Shown here one piece after another: positions 17,549 through 26,447 of a stretch of 29,101 bases of DNA. The position numbers were made by a program, and so were the translations under genes. The DNA lies in contig JH154832.1 in the NCBI GenBank assembly GCA_000226015.1, positions 424,905-454,005 of the forward strand, written 5' to 3'. This stretch comes from Mnemiopsis leidyi (taxonomy: Eukaryota; Ctenophora; Tentaculata; Lobata; Bolinopsidae). A model generated the notes under the pieces. That model made no database searches, was not told where the DNA came from, and was given only the letters and a program-made list of their open reading frames with translations. Each line of letters begins with the position of its first letter. Position 1 is the first letter of the stretch.

Positions 17549-20500
17549 ATGTTGAGACAGTCGCTCTGTAAACTTACTAGACCAGTCTTGACAAGGGGAC
17601 TTGCTAACGAGGCTACCTTCGATCTGCCGGTAGGTTCATAGCTAAATCTTACATGTAAATTTTTTGTTGCAATATTACCATGGAAAATTGTAAAAATCTG
17701 GTCGCCATCCTTTGCCTTCTTTTTATATGTTTAACAGCTATTTTCCTTCAAGTGTAACTTTACTTTGACAAGCTCCCAACAAGTCAGTTAACTAGCACCA
17801 CATCTTAGGAATGCAGTTTACACATATTTGACATAACCCTATCTCAGGAATGTAAGTTACACAGGTTTGACATAACCCTACCGAAAACAGCTACCCTCAC
17901 TCGTGATGACGGACTGAAGTACTTCAAAGACATGACCGTTATCCGGAGAATGGAAACTGCTGCTAATGCCATGTACAAAGCTAAGGAGATCAGAGGTTTT
18001 CTTCATCTCTACAGTGGCCAGGTATGTAACTCGGAGATGGAGTTCTGGAAGATGTGAGGGAGAATTCTGTAGAATGACGTATTCAGCTTTATACGATAAT
18101 TAGAAATTATATTTAGCTTATTTGGTATTTACAGTGCACCTCAACTTCAGGAAGCTGTGTGTGTTGGAATGGAAGCAGGTATCACACCTACAGACAGTAT
18201 TATCACAGCCTATAGAGATCACGGCTGGGCCTATACTAGAGGTCTCTCTCCTAGCTCCATCCTAGCTGAACTTACTGGTAGGTAGAGTTCAGAAGAATTC
18301 TGCTTAAACCATTTAGTGCTTTTTTCTGGTAACTTTTAGATAGCACTGGATATTACTGTCTGACGTGTTCCCTGCTATACCTGATATGATGGATAAATGT
18401 AATTTGAGCTCATAATTGTTCAACCGTGAAAAATAGTAATGCACATCGATTAGATTATTCAGTTGAATAACTGAACAACTTGTTCAGAATCTGGGAACTG
18501 AAATAATCTCCAAACTAGAACTCCAAGTTGTAACAACTATTACCGAAACATCACTATTAATCAACAATCAGGTAGAAGTGGAGGTTGTCAGAAGGGGAAG
18601 GGTGGCAGTATGCACATGTACACAGAGACACTGTTCGGAGGTAACGGTATCGTTGGCGCGCAAGTCCCAGTCGGCGCGGGTATAGCCTTCGCGCACAGCT
18701 ACAAGGAGGACGGTAAAGTTTGTATTGCCCTGTATGGAGATGGTGCTGCAAACCAGGGACAGGTTTGTTCTTGTTTACTTGAAGTGATGTTTGTGTTCTT
18801 GTTTTTCATGCTTGTGTTCTTGTTTTTCATGCTTGTTTGTGTTCTTGTTTTTCATGCTTGCTTGTGTTCTTGTTTTTCATGCTTGTTTGTGTTCTTGTTT
18901 TTCATGCTTGTTTGTGTCCTTGTTTTTCATGTTTGTTTGTGTTCTTGTTTTTCATGTTTGTTTGTGTTCTTGTTTTTACATGTTTGTTTGTGTTCTTGTT
19001 TTACATGCTTGTTTGTGTTCTTGTTTTTCATGCAAATATTCAAATGCATACAAATGCTGAAACGCAACAGGACATCCTCATATGATAAATTATGAAAATT
19101 TAGGAAGAACTATAATTTTATTCCGGCAGATATTTGAAGCGTTCAACTTGGCAGCACTGTTCAAATCCCCCTGTATGTTTACCTGTGAGAATAACCACTA
19201 CGGAATGGGAACTAGTGACGTCAGAGCAGCTGCAAACCCTCACTATTACACAAGGGGAGACGCTGTACCTGGAATAAAGGTTAGGAACTACTCCTCTTAT
19301 TCTGTGTCAGAAACGAAATAAAATAATATAGAACTTTAAAATCTTAAAGCTAGGTTACTTTTCTTATTCGTACTGAGTTTTTCAGAAATTAGTATATTGT
19401 TTACTTTGCAGATAGATGGTATGAATGTGTTGGCGGTCAGAGATTTCACCAAAGCAGTAACTGACTGGATGAGGGCAGGAAATGTAAGTGTAGGCAGCCG
19501 TTTATACATTTAAGCTTCGCCCATTGCACGTCTGCACCAATGGTGTAGGGGTAGCATGAGAGATTCCCATTCTCTCGACCCGGGTTCGAATCCCGGTTGG
19601 TGCATTTTGTACTTAATGTTTAATTTTAGAGCACAACCTAAGTTATCCTTTAGTCAGATCAATAACATGGACTAATTTTATTCGTACATATTTGATTGAC
19701 CGCTAATTAAAGGGCTTCTCTTCGCCGAAATAGATTAGAAAATGTAAGGCGCGAAAGAATTTCAATAATATCGTTCAACAGTGTTTTATCGTGTTTACGC
19801 GCGTTGTGGCTCGCTGTATAGCGGCTAGCTGCGTGCATGATTAAAACGACTTAACTGTGTATGTACTACTCTACTATATACTTAGTTAGCTATACTACTA
19901 ACTACTGATATGCATCTCATGCTGCATAATCTATATAATTTCATGTGAGCATGATGATAAACGCGGAGCGTTCATTCCAACTTTATCACAGTTCATCTTG
20001 AAATTCCTAAATACTACAAGAATTGTTGCTTTTAGAAAATGGCCAAGCTAAATCATTTTTATTTGTGTTTGATAGCGTATATTTGCAATAAAATCATTCT
20101 ATGCACTCCTCACTTAAGTGCGGTGTGTATCGATTATTCAATAGCCAGTGTGTAGTTATCACTGTTTCTCGTTTTTCCTCTACATTTCTCTCGCGCCTGA
20201 TTTCTGCTTCCAATAGTTTACAATGGCAGTCCCTGACTCATTGACAACCCCTGAAAAAACTTCTTTGGCGCCATTCTTGGCGAAAATGTCCTATTAAACT
20301 CAAAGCTGTGAAACTAGGCTAAGTAGTCTGTATAGTTTTGCTTGTTCAAGTAGTCTCTTTAGTAACCTAACTTTACACTCAGGGCCCGGTAGTAGCAGAA
20401 GTAGAAACATACCGTTACTATGGACACAGCATGAGCGATCCAGGAACAAGGTTTATAGCAGTGTTATATAATCCCTAATTTTATGGGACTTTCTCTGAAT

Positions 20501-20996
20501 ATTGGTAATTATAAAATGTTAGGAATCTTAGAAACTATGTAAAAATAAGCGTCTCATCAAAATAAATGCAAACCTTCCAGTTACCGTACTCGAGATGAGG
20601 TACAAGAGGTCAGGAAAACTAAAGATCCGATAACTCAGCTCAAGTCCTTCCTTCTGGAGGGAGAACTTGCTACCAACGAGGAACTCAAGGTTTGATAAAT
20701 TGCTTTTCCCTAAAAGTCGCCCAATTTCACTACGGCCTTTTCAATCGAAATGATATCGTCAAGGATGCCTGCTACTGTAAATTAAGCTGTGCTGTGTGCA
20801 CGATCTCCGCACCAAACTACTCCACCCCCAGGAGATAGAAAAGGAGTGTAGACAGATAGTAGACGAGGGTGTAGACTTCGCCAGGACTTCCCCGGAGTTG
20901 GAGTTACACGAAATGTTCAACACGATCTACATGGATATGGACGGAGCCCGGATCAGAGGAGCTGACGCCACTACATACGGCATCCACTCGCCCTAG
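17549..20996 (+). CDS. PDHA1: Pyruvate dehydrogenase E1 component subunit alpha, mitochondrial
   Basis: Nine exons (17549-17629, 17848-18021, 18151-18277, 18572-18762, 19130-19279, 19412-19483, 20383-20450, 20581-20689, 20832-20996) join in frame to 378 residues (human PDHA1 is 390). With the beta subunit it performs the thiamine-diphosphate-dependent decarboxylation of pyruvate in the mitochondrial matrix. The N-terminus [19 protein letters not shown] is a good presequence. The thiamine-diphosphate motif runs from GDGAANQGQ (183-191) to ENN (211-213). The regulatory loop [18 protein letters not shown] keeps both kinase-target serines, at 281 and 288, seven residues apart as in mammals, so PDK/PDP control is likely conserved. 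Exon 2 has a duplicated acceptor that could add 13 residues. Intron 4 holds a minisatellite and intron 6 a tRNA gene. Confidence 0.95.
17802..17879 (+). repeat. 39-bp tandem duplication of PDHA intron-1/exon-2 boundary
   Basis: Two adjacent 39-bp units (17802-17840 and 17841-17879), 33 of 39 positions identical. Each contains an acceptor AG (after CTTAG at 17808 and CTCAG at 17847) followed by an open frame. The downstream unit reads [13 protein letters not shown], which fits the conserved start of mature E1-alpha. The upstream unit reads [13 protein letters not shown] in the same frame. Use of the upstream acceptor would insert 13 residues without a frameshift. Confidence 0.9.
18790..19033. 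repeat. 25-bp minisatellite in PDHA intron 4
   Basis: About ten copies of a unit of about 25 bp (GTGTTCTTGTTTTTCATGCTTGTTT, first copy shorter), with a few substitutions and 1-bp indels. It begins about 27 bp after the donor of exon 4. It is open in three plus frames and so yields false Cys/Phe/Val repeat proteins. The T-rich sense strand is a pseudo-polypyrimidine tract but contains few AGs. Confidence 0.95.
19534..19604 (+). tRNA. tRNA-Gly (anticodon CCC)
   Basis: A complete 71-nt cloverleaf. Acceptor stem GCACCAA pairs with TTGGTGC and the discriminator base is A. The D-arm region is GGTGTAGGGGTAGCAT. The anticodon stem AGAGA/TCTCT encloses loop TTCCCAT, giving anticodon CCC. The T-arm is CCGGGTTCGAATCCCGG with an intact B box. 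A TTTT terminator follows at 19605-19608. There is no intron and CCA is not encoded, as usual for eukaryotic nuclear tRNA genes. It lies in PDHA intron 6 in the same orientation, so RNA polymerase III would transcribe it inside a polymerase II unit. All stems pair, so it looks functional. Confidence 0.96.
19609..20382. other. Remainder of PDHA intron 6
   Basis: No gene seen. A locally CpG-richer patch lies at about 19740-19840 and another at about 20195-20285. Neither contains a convincing open frame. Confidence 0.4.
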
Positions 20997-21716
20997 ACCG
21001 GAGTTTGGTGAAGTCATACACCGCGGTAGTGAGGTAGTGAGGGGTATTTTACTTAAACCTTCCTGGAGATCCTGTACTACATCTTCCTTACTTTTATTTG
21101 CACATTGATAACATAGTTAGTTAGATTTCGGGAGGGAACATTTTACGTTCATTTCTGGACTTTCTAGCAGTTCTGACTCGACATTTTCCTTGCATTTTCG
21201 TTTAGCCTACTGGACACATGGAAGTCATGAAAACTTTAGGAAAAAGTCGCTCAGATTTTCTGGGATGGTAGAATTATATTCTTGTCGCTTGGGTTGCGGA
21301 CATGGACATTGGACAGCTTATTCTATTACAGATAAACCAACTTTTAGTGGTTTTAGTTCAAACAAGGATGGAAATTGTGATATGGTTTACTATTTTGATT
21401 AACTAATCCGCATAAATTAAGTTATTGAATTTATATTAAGTAACAATTCAGTAGTTGCTATTGTAACATACGAGTTTTCGTTGTGCAGGATTTAAGTTAA
21501 ACCAATTTTAATCTACATTAACACATGATACATAAAGTTTTAGTAGTGGAAGCATTCCTTTACAATAAGTTTAGAGTAGATCTTGTGATCCTCGACTAAA
21601 ACATCTTAACATAAAATTGGCAACAACTTTCAGTGCAACTCAATTTCCAGTTTCCACTCTAACAAAAACTAACCCGCAATTCTTGTGCTTGCTACTCAAG
21701 CAGTTGTTCCAGCTCC
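20997..21716. other. PDHA 3' region, no gene seen
   Basis: About 720 bp without recognisable coding sequence or RNA gene. I found no canonical AATAAA close to the PDHA stop; variants such as CATAAAG near 21531 could serve. Confidence 0.45.
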
Positions 21717-21752
21717 CACGTGACCAACCAACACGTGACTAACGGACACGTG
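21717..21752. promoter_or_regulatory. Triple E-box cluster (CACGTG) at 15-bp spacing
   Basis: CACGTG occurs at 21717-21722, 21732-21737 and 21747-21752, each followed by AC, giving CACGTGAC three times at exactly 15-bp intervals. CACGTG binds bHLH-ZIP factors (MYC/MAX, USF, MiT/TFE). GTCACGTGAC is the lysosomal CLEAR element, which these sites match only in part. The position, about 1.5 kb upstream of the first recognised PLPP coding exon, suggests a promoter or enhancer of that gene. An open frame of GT-donor-ending sequence follows (21757-21968) and could be a noncoding first exon. Confidence 0.6.
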
Positions 21753-23221
21753 ACCGATGACGACACCTCAACCTAGCCCTGTGGAACTCCACCCTACAAC
21801 TACTTCAACTATAAATCTCTCTCCATCTAGTTACAGTTATCCTCCACCTGATTTATGGTGCTTGTTCTGGGCTTGTTCTCGTCCCTCATACTCCGACCGT
21901 CGAATTTCTTCTCTTTCTGCCAGTGTGAATCAGGCTGCAGTCGCTGTCGTGTCAATCTATCTGACCAGGTATGTTTGTATGTTTGTCTGTTCGGTTGTTA
22001 CATTCCTATGTGCACTATGGTTATAAATGTGTAAGTAGTAAAACCAGGGTGCACTGCCCTACCAGTTGCAGTACCACATAGAAGTTAGGCCATCACAGAT
22101 GCAATGAATGGTTGGTGTAATTGCCAATCCATTACCTCAGTTGTTCCTATTGGTGTATTTGGATGATTTGATTTCGTTACCCATATTTACTTAAAACCTT
22201 CTCATAAATAAGACGTTAGAATGATAAATATCTGTAGACGGGTTATTGTACAGTCTTGTTTACTGGTTCTACAATCTTCATAACGACAGTTTTCGCTTTC
22301 GGATTTCGTCAATATGTTCCAGTAAAAAATATTATTGGAACATTTCGCAAAAAATTCGTACAAATTTTGCTTTATTCGTAAGGATCCTGGAATCATGATG
22401 TTTCATATTTTTCTAATTTGCAAGACCTAATCCAAAATTTATTCCTGAGTTAATAGCCTGTAAGTTGTAATTCAAAGGATGTCACATAAGTCAATAGAAA
22501 AATTCATTATGGCACTAAGCCACTGAGCTCCTATCATCTGTTTTCTTATCAGGAGTCTAAGTATGACGTGGTCCGGCTTGATTTAAAGGCAAATTGTTCT
22601 CCAAGCTTTCATACCACATCTGATAACAGATAAGCGAAGTAAGCTGGGCCCACCAATCACAAGTAAACTAATTCCTAAACTGACCTCTAAAATCACTAAA
22701 TACCATGTTACCGTACCTAGCAATAGCATGAGAGATAAGGCTTATCTAGGGTACAGACAGTCGACTGAGCCAAATTTGTGCTTATCTTGGTACGGATGAA
22801 GGCTGGCTTGTGCCTTGTCTGTAACTGAATATCAATGTGTGCCCGGTTTAGCTTGGGGTGCTGGTTACGTCAGAGTGGTGACTCTGATTGTCTTGTTGAT
22901 AGTGTTTAGTTTAGTTACGTCGCCAGCAGAATGTAGATTGCCGATTGGATCTCTAGATGTTTGTCTCAAGTTAGAACTTTGTTCAACAGTCTGTTCTCTT
23001 TTTAGTGTTGGAGCAAGTTTCATGTTTGCTTGTTCTGTTGATGGTTTCTAACAAACATTGTACATCATATCTACAAATAAGTTCGGTGTTGGTCGCTGTT
23101 AATGGGTTCAAATATTAAAGCTTGTTGGTGTATGCGTACGTGTGTGTATATACAGTTTTACCCTAAAACAAATTATGATATTCTCGAAACTTCCACAACA
23201 CTCCATCCCCTCTATCTGCAG
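21753..23221. other. Upstream region of PLPP, possible 5' exon
   Basis: An open stretch 21757-21968 ends at a good donor (CAG|GTATGT), but splicing it to the exon at 23222 breaks frame, so if used it is probably untranslated. A hydrophobic open frame at about 22815-23048 lacks an ATG and resembles no family I know. Otherwise nothing is recognised. Confidence 0.35.
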
Positions 23222-24660
23222 ATGTATGAGCGACGTGAAGTGAGACTGAACCCCTGTCTCCTGATCGTGACGGCAGTGTTTATCCTCGCTACAGCTGCGT
23301 TTGTTCCTCTCTCCATCAAGGGATACATCAACATCCCCACACACTGCTCCGAGTTCCGGCTCAATGACCCTTACATCTCGGTACGTCAGTCTATCTTAAC
23401 TTAAATTGTCCTATTATTCTATTATTGAAGATGTCGGTAACTAAATGAAGTCAAAACAATTCTTCGCGAAGTTCAAATATTATTTATGTATTAGTTCTTC
23501 ACCATGATGTTTGTTCAAATAAATTTATTTTTCATAACATAAGAATCCTGATAAAACTCGACATCCCTATAGTGGCCGTACCACAAGGAGCAAGTGAAAC
23601 ACACAAAGGAGCTGGTAGTGTTTGGAATGTTTCTCCTCATCTGTCTCCTCATGTTCTCCTTCCTGAAACCTTCCTCAGTCAACCAGGTGAGCAGGATTTC
23701 TGTACAGAGCTGGCAATTTTCTCTAATCTCTTCAACTATTTGTTGACAGCTTTTCCCCTATCTATGTCTCCCCCACTAACCCTTTCCCCACTAACTCCCC
23801 CACTAACCCATTCACTCACTAACCCCTCCCCACTAACTCCCCCACTAATCCTTCGCCCACTGACTCTACCTTCTTACTACCAGGTGATAGTGAACCTGGG
23901 AGACAGACTGTGGTACATTATCGACATAAAACTGTTCCGGCTCTTCTACGTTGGATACTATCTCCTCCTAGGCTACCTCATGTGTCTTGTCTTCCTGGGC
24001 TTTGTCAAGCACAGTGCTGGAGAACTCAGACCTTGTTTTCTGGCGGTGTGCCAACCCAACATGACGATGGTGGAAGACTTGGCTCAGGGACAAGATCCAC
24101 TTAAAGTTTTACTTACGAAAGAAGTGTGTATAAACCAGAACGTGGATTATTTCTGTATGAGTTTCTTTAGTGGACATACTCTTAGTGCTTTCTACGCTGC
24201 CAGCTCCTGCTGCTTGTTGCTTTACTTCATGGACTTCCACAAGAGACAGAGGTATGACTAGGACTAAGAATTCAGAAAGAATTTAATGTTCTGGTATCGA
24301 CTTATTATAAATTAGATCTCCTCTTTTTGATTGGTTCCCATTCCCAGTTCCCACACTGCTTTACCCGACTTTCCGTTATTCACTATCTAAAAAAGTGTAA
24401 TTCTAAACAATAACAACTCCTCCTTCAGGTTGTTTTCCCTGCGGTTCCTACTGGGGATGCTCCTGCTGTCTGCCTCCTCGTGGGTTGCCTTGACACGACT
24501 CCAGGATCACTTCCACCATGTGATTGACGTCACTGTGGCTGGGCTCTTGGGAGTGCTAGTCCCCATCTTCCTGCTCTACTCTCCTCTACACTCCTTCAAA
24601 GAGGAAGATCTGGGAAATAAATGTGGAGAGATTGGACCTTTACTTGCTGGTTCTAGCTAA
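23222..24660 (+). CDS. Phospholipid/lipid phosphate phosphatase (PAP2 superfamily, PLPP-like)
   Basis: Four coding exons (23222-23380, 23573-23686, 23884-24251, 24429-24660) give 290 residues (human PLPP1 is 284). The family dephosphorylates phosphatidate, lysophosphatidate, sphingosine-1-phosphate and ceramide-1-phosphate at membrane outer faces. Six membrane segments are plausible, the first being LIVTAVFILATAAFVPL. Motif 1 is KHSAGELRP (133-141), motif 2 FFSGHTLSAFYAA (His189), and motif 3 TRLQDHFHHVIDV (Arg237, His243, Asp247). All catalytic Lys/Arg/His/Asp are present, but the Pro of the PSGH motif is Phe and the Ser of motif 3 is Thr. NMT at 150-152 is a possible N-glycosylation site in the loop where mammalian PLPPs are glycosylated. 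The ATG sits directly after a CAG acceptor; extra upstream exons cannot be excluded. Confidence 0.87.
23766..23872. repeat. Degenerate CCCCACTAACYCC repeat in PLPP intron
   Basis: Pyrimidine-rich intron sequence with about eight imperfect copies of CCCCACTAACYCC-like units, stopping just before the acceptor at 23882-23883. The CTAAC core resembles the branch-point consensus, so the repeat supplies many potential branch sites. Confidence 0.75.
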
Positions 24661-24686
24661 TGTAATGTTCTAGCTACTGTAATGTT
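24651..24686. repeat. 18-bp tandem duplication at the PLPP stop
   Basis: Two near-identical units of the form GTTCTAGCTAMTGTAAT. The first contains the PLPP stop codon. Confidence 0.75.
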
Positions 24687-25600
24687 GAGAGAGTCTTTAC
24701 CTAGCTGCTGTCAAACTGTTTTTATCCGGTCGACTAACTAATAGTCAGTGGCTATTCCTTGTTTTAAGACTATTACTAGTTTTATTCTGATTACGCGACC
24801 GGCGACACCAAGCCTCGTACAGTGCATTTTCCATGCTGTGCAGGATTAACGAGAATGAGCAGCCAATTAAGCGTTTTAGTTAAGAATAAGATTTATAGAA
24901 CTAGTATTCAACGATATTTGATATTATTTATTATATTATTATATTATAGTAATTTAAACCCACTGGCTACCATATGGCTTACATTTTTATCTGGAACTTT
25001 AATCACAGCTCTGACTTGTTTGGAATTTGACCCCTTAACTAAAAAAGGCTGTAAGAAGATAATTTATTATCATTATTCTATTAAACTATTCATAAGTCTT
25101 TCCATTTATTTTCCAGTCAAAGAGAAACTATAGAAGTATGAAACGTTTGGAGTTATTGTAATAAATTGCAAGTTATTTATCACAGTGAAAACTTGGACAA
25201 GATTTCTATGATTTCAATTGCTATACCATATGACAAACAGATAACCTAAATTAAAAAAATGAAATTTCATCCAAGTTACGAATGATACAACGCCGTAATA
25301 ATTCACTTTCACACCGTATATTTTGTAAGAATGTACGCTTTTGCCGCTAGAAGTAATAAAATACAGCACTTAAGACTTAATAGCTGCAAAGATTCTGGTC
25401 CAGTTTGCTAAGTTATAAAATTATATTTCCTCATCTTATTGAGTAATATGTGCACGCATTTTCCATGCATAAGTCCATGCTTATACAGTTACAGCAAAAT
25501 TATCAGGAGCATATAGTACATAAGAATATTCACTTTTTCTCAGCAAAATGCTCAAAAAATTATAAACTACTTTTAAATTCTTGCTCAAGCCACAAAGAGT
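24661..25600. other. Convergent intergenic region between PLPP and EF-hand gene
   Basis: AT-rich. An open frame at 24822-25133 encodes a Leu/Ile-rich peptide with no recognised domain and AT-driven composition; I do not call it. AATAAA near 25160 may serve PLPP. No RNA gene seen. Confidence 0.45.
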
Positions 25601-26436
25601 TCAAAATTGTGTGTCAGGCTTTTCCAACATTTCCAAGAACTCTAGATAACTCAATTTACCATCATTGTTTGAATCACCGAAGTGCATTACCAGGTCGATA
25701 ACGACATCCAGTTCTCCAGCTTTGTAATAGCCGTCCTCTTTCAAGCACAGCCGCAAGTCTTCCTGCAAAAGTGCAATTTGAAAAAGTGCAATTAAATTCT
25801 GAAATCTTTGCTAGAATTTGTGATGCAATTTACAATTTTGGAGGCTATATGTTCAACCTTCTCCTTGGGATAGCTTTGTGCATGATCGTCTGAAATATGG
25901 AAGCAAAAAGTTGGAACATCTTACCTTATTGATAAATCCGTTCGAATCTCTATCGTACTGTTTGAACAGATCTAGCTTTTCGTTATAAGACTTGTTCTCT
26001 ATGTTTTTCTTCATCTTTGAGTAAAGCTCACAAATCATGTGATATGTGAAGGCTTCTTCGTCCTTGAAATCGTCCAGAAGTGCAACTGTATGGGTGCATA
26101 AATTGGTATTTCTAAAGTTAATGCTGATCAGAGAGTTAGATAATACTTGTAGTGCTGTGTTAAATAAAACTTCAAATTTTATTAAACTATGGAAAACTTT
26201 TATATTTTTATAAAACTTTTATATGGTATAGTGCTTAAATTTGACAATATTAGAGGTAAATTTTGACGCAATAATTGTAACCTACTGACAAAAGGGTGGT
26301 CTAAAGGGATCAAGTTGGCAGCTAAGAGTTTCCTGGTGTCCTCGAATGTAATCGCTCTGAGGTCTGAACAAAGCCTGTCGAAACAGAACTTCAACATCAT
26401 GGTGCCAGCCATACCGTCCACTGATTCACCGCTCAT
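25601..26436 (-). CDS. EF-hand calcium-binding protein, unassigned
   Basis: Three minus-strand exons, 26436-26286, 26085-25925 and 25762-25601, join in frame (phase 1, then 0) to 157 residues. Two EF-hand loops are clear. DRDSNGFINKED (about 99-110) spans the exon 2-3 junction. DSNNDGKLSYLEF (about 134-146) has Asp, Asn, Asp, Gly and Glu in coordinating positions and should bind calcium. The N-terminal half is helical (RLCSDLRAITFEDTRKLLAA) and may hold a degenerate EF-hand pair. I do not recognise the family; it is probably a small four-EF-hand-like sensor. The donor of the first exon (GTCA|GTAGGT) is the only option that keeps frame. An acceptor AG lies 11 nt before the ATG, so upstream exons or a trans-spliced leader are possible. 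Confidence 0.75.
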
Positions 26437-26447
26437 TCGTGTGTTGT

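Noticed and set aside
18610..19095. Cys/Phe-rich repeat proteins in three frames
   Set aside because: They are the 25-bp intronic minisatellite read through from PDHA exon 4; the exon ends at a GT donor at 18763 and the next exon continues the E1-alpha homology.
21757..21968. Coding first exon for PLPP starting at 21757
   Set aside because: It ends at a good donor but is out of phase with the exon at 23222, and its Pro/Ser/Thr-rich sequence does not resemble PLPP N-termini. It is kept only as a possible untranslated exon.
22815..23051. Hydrophobic open frame upstream of PLPP
   Set aside because: It has no ATG start, matches no PLPP segment and does not splice convincingly into the exon at 23222.
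24822..25133. 103-codon Leu/Ile-rich frame
   Set aside because: Composition follows AT-rich DNA. No domain, no splice context and no clear hydrophobic-segment pattern beyond base composition.
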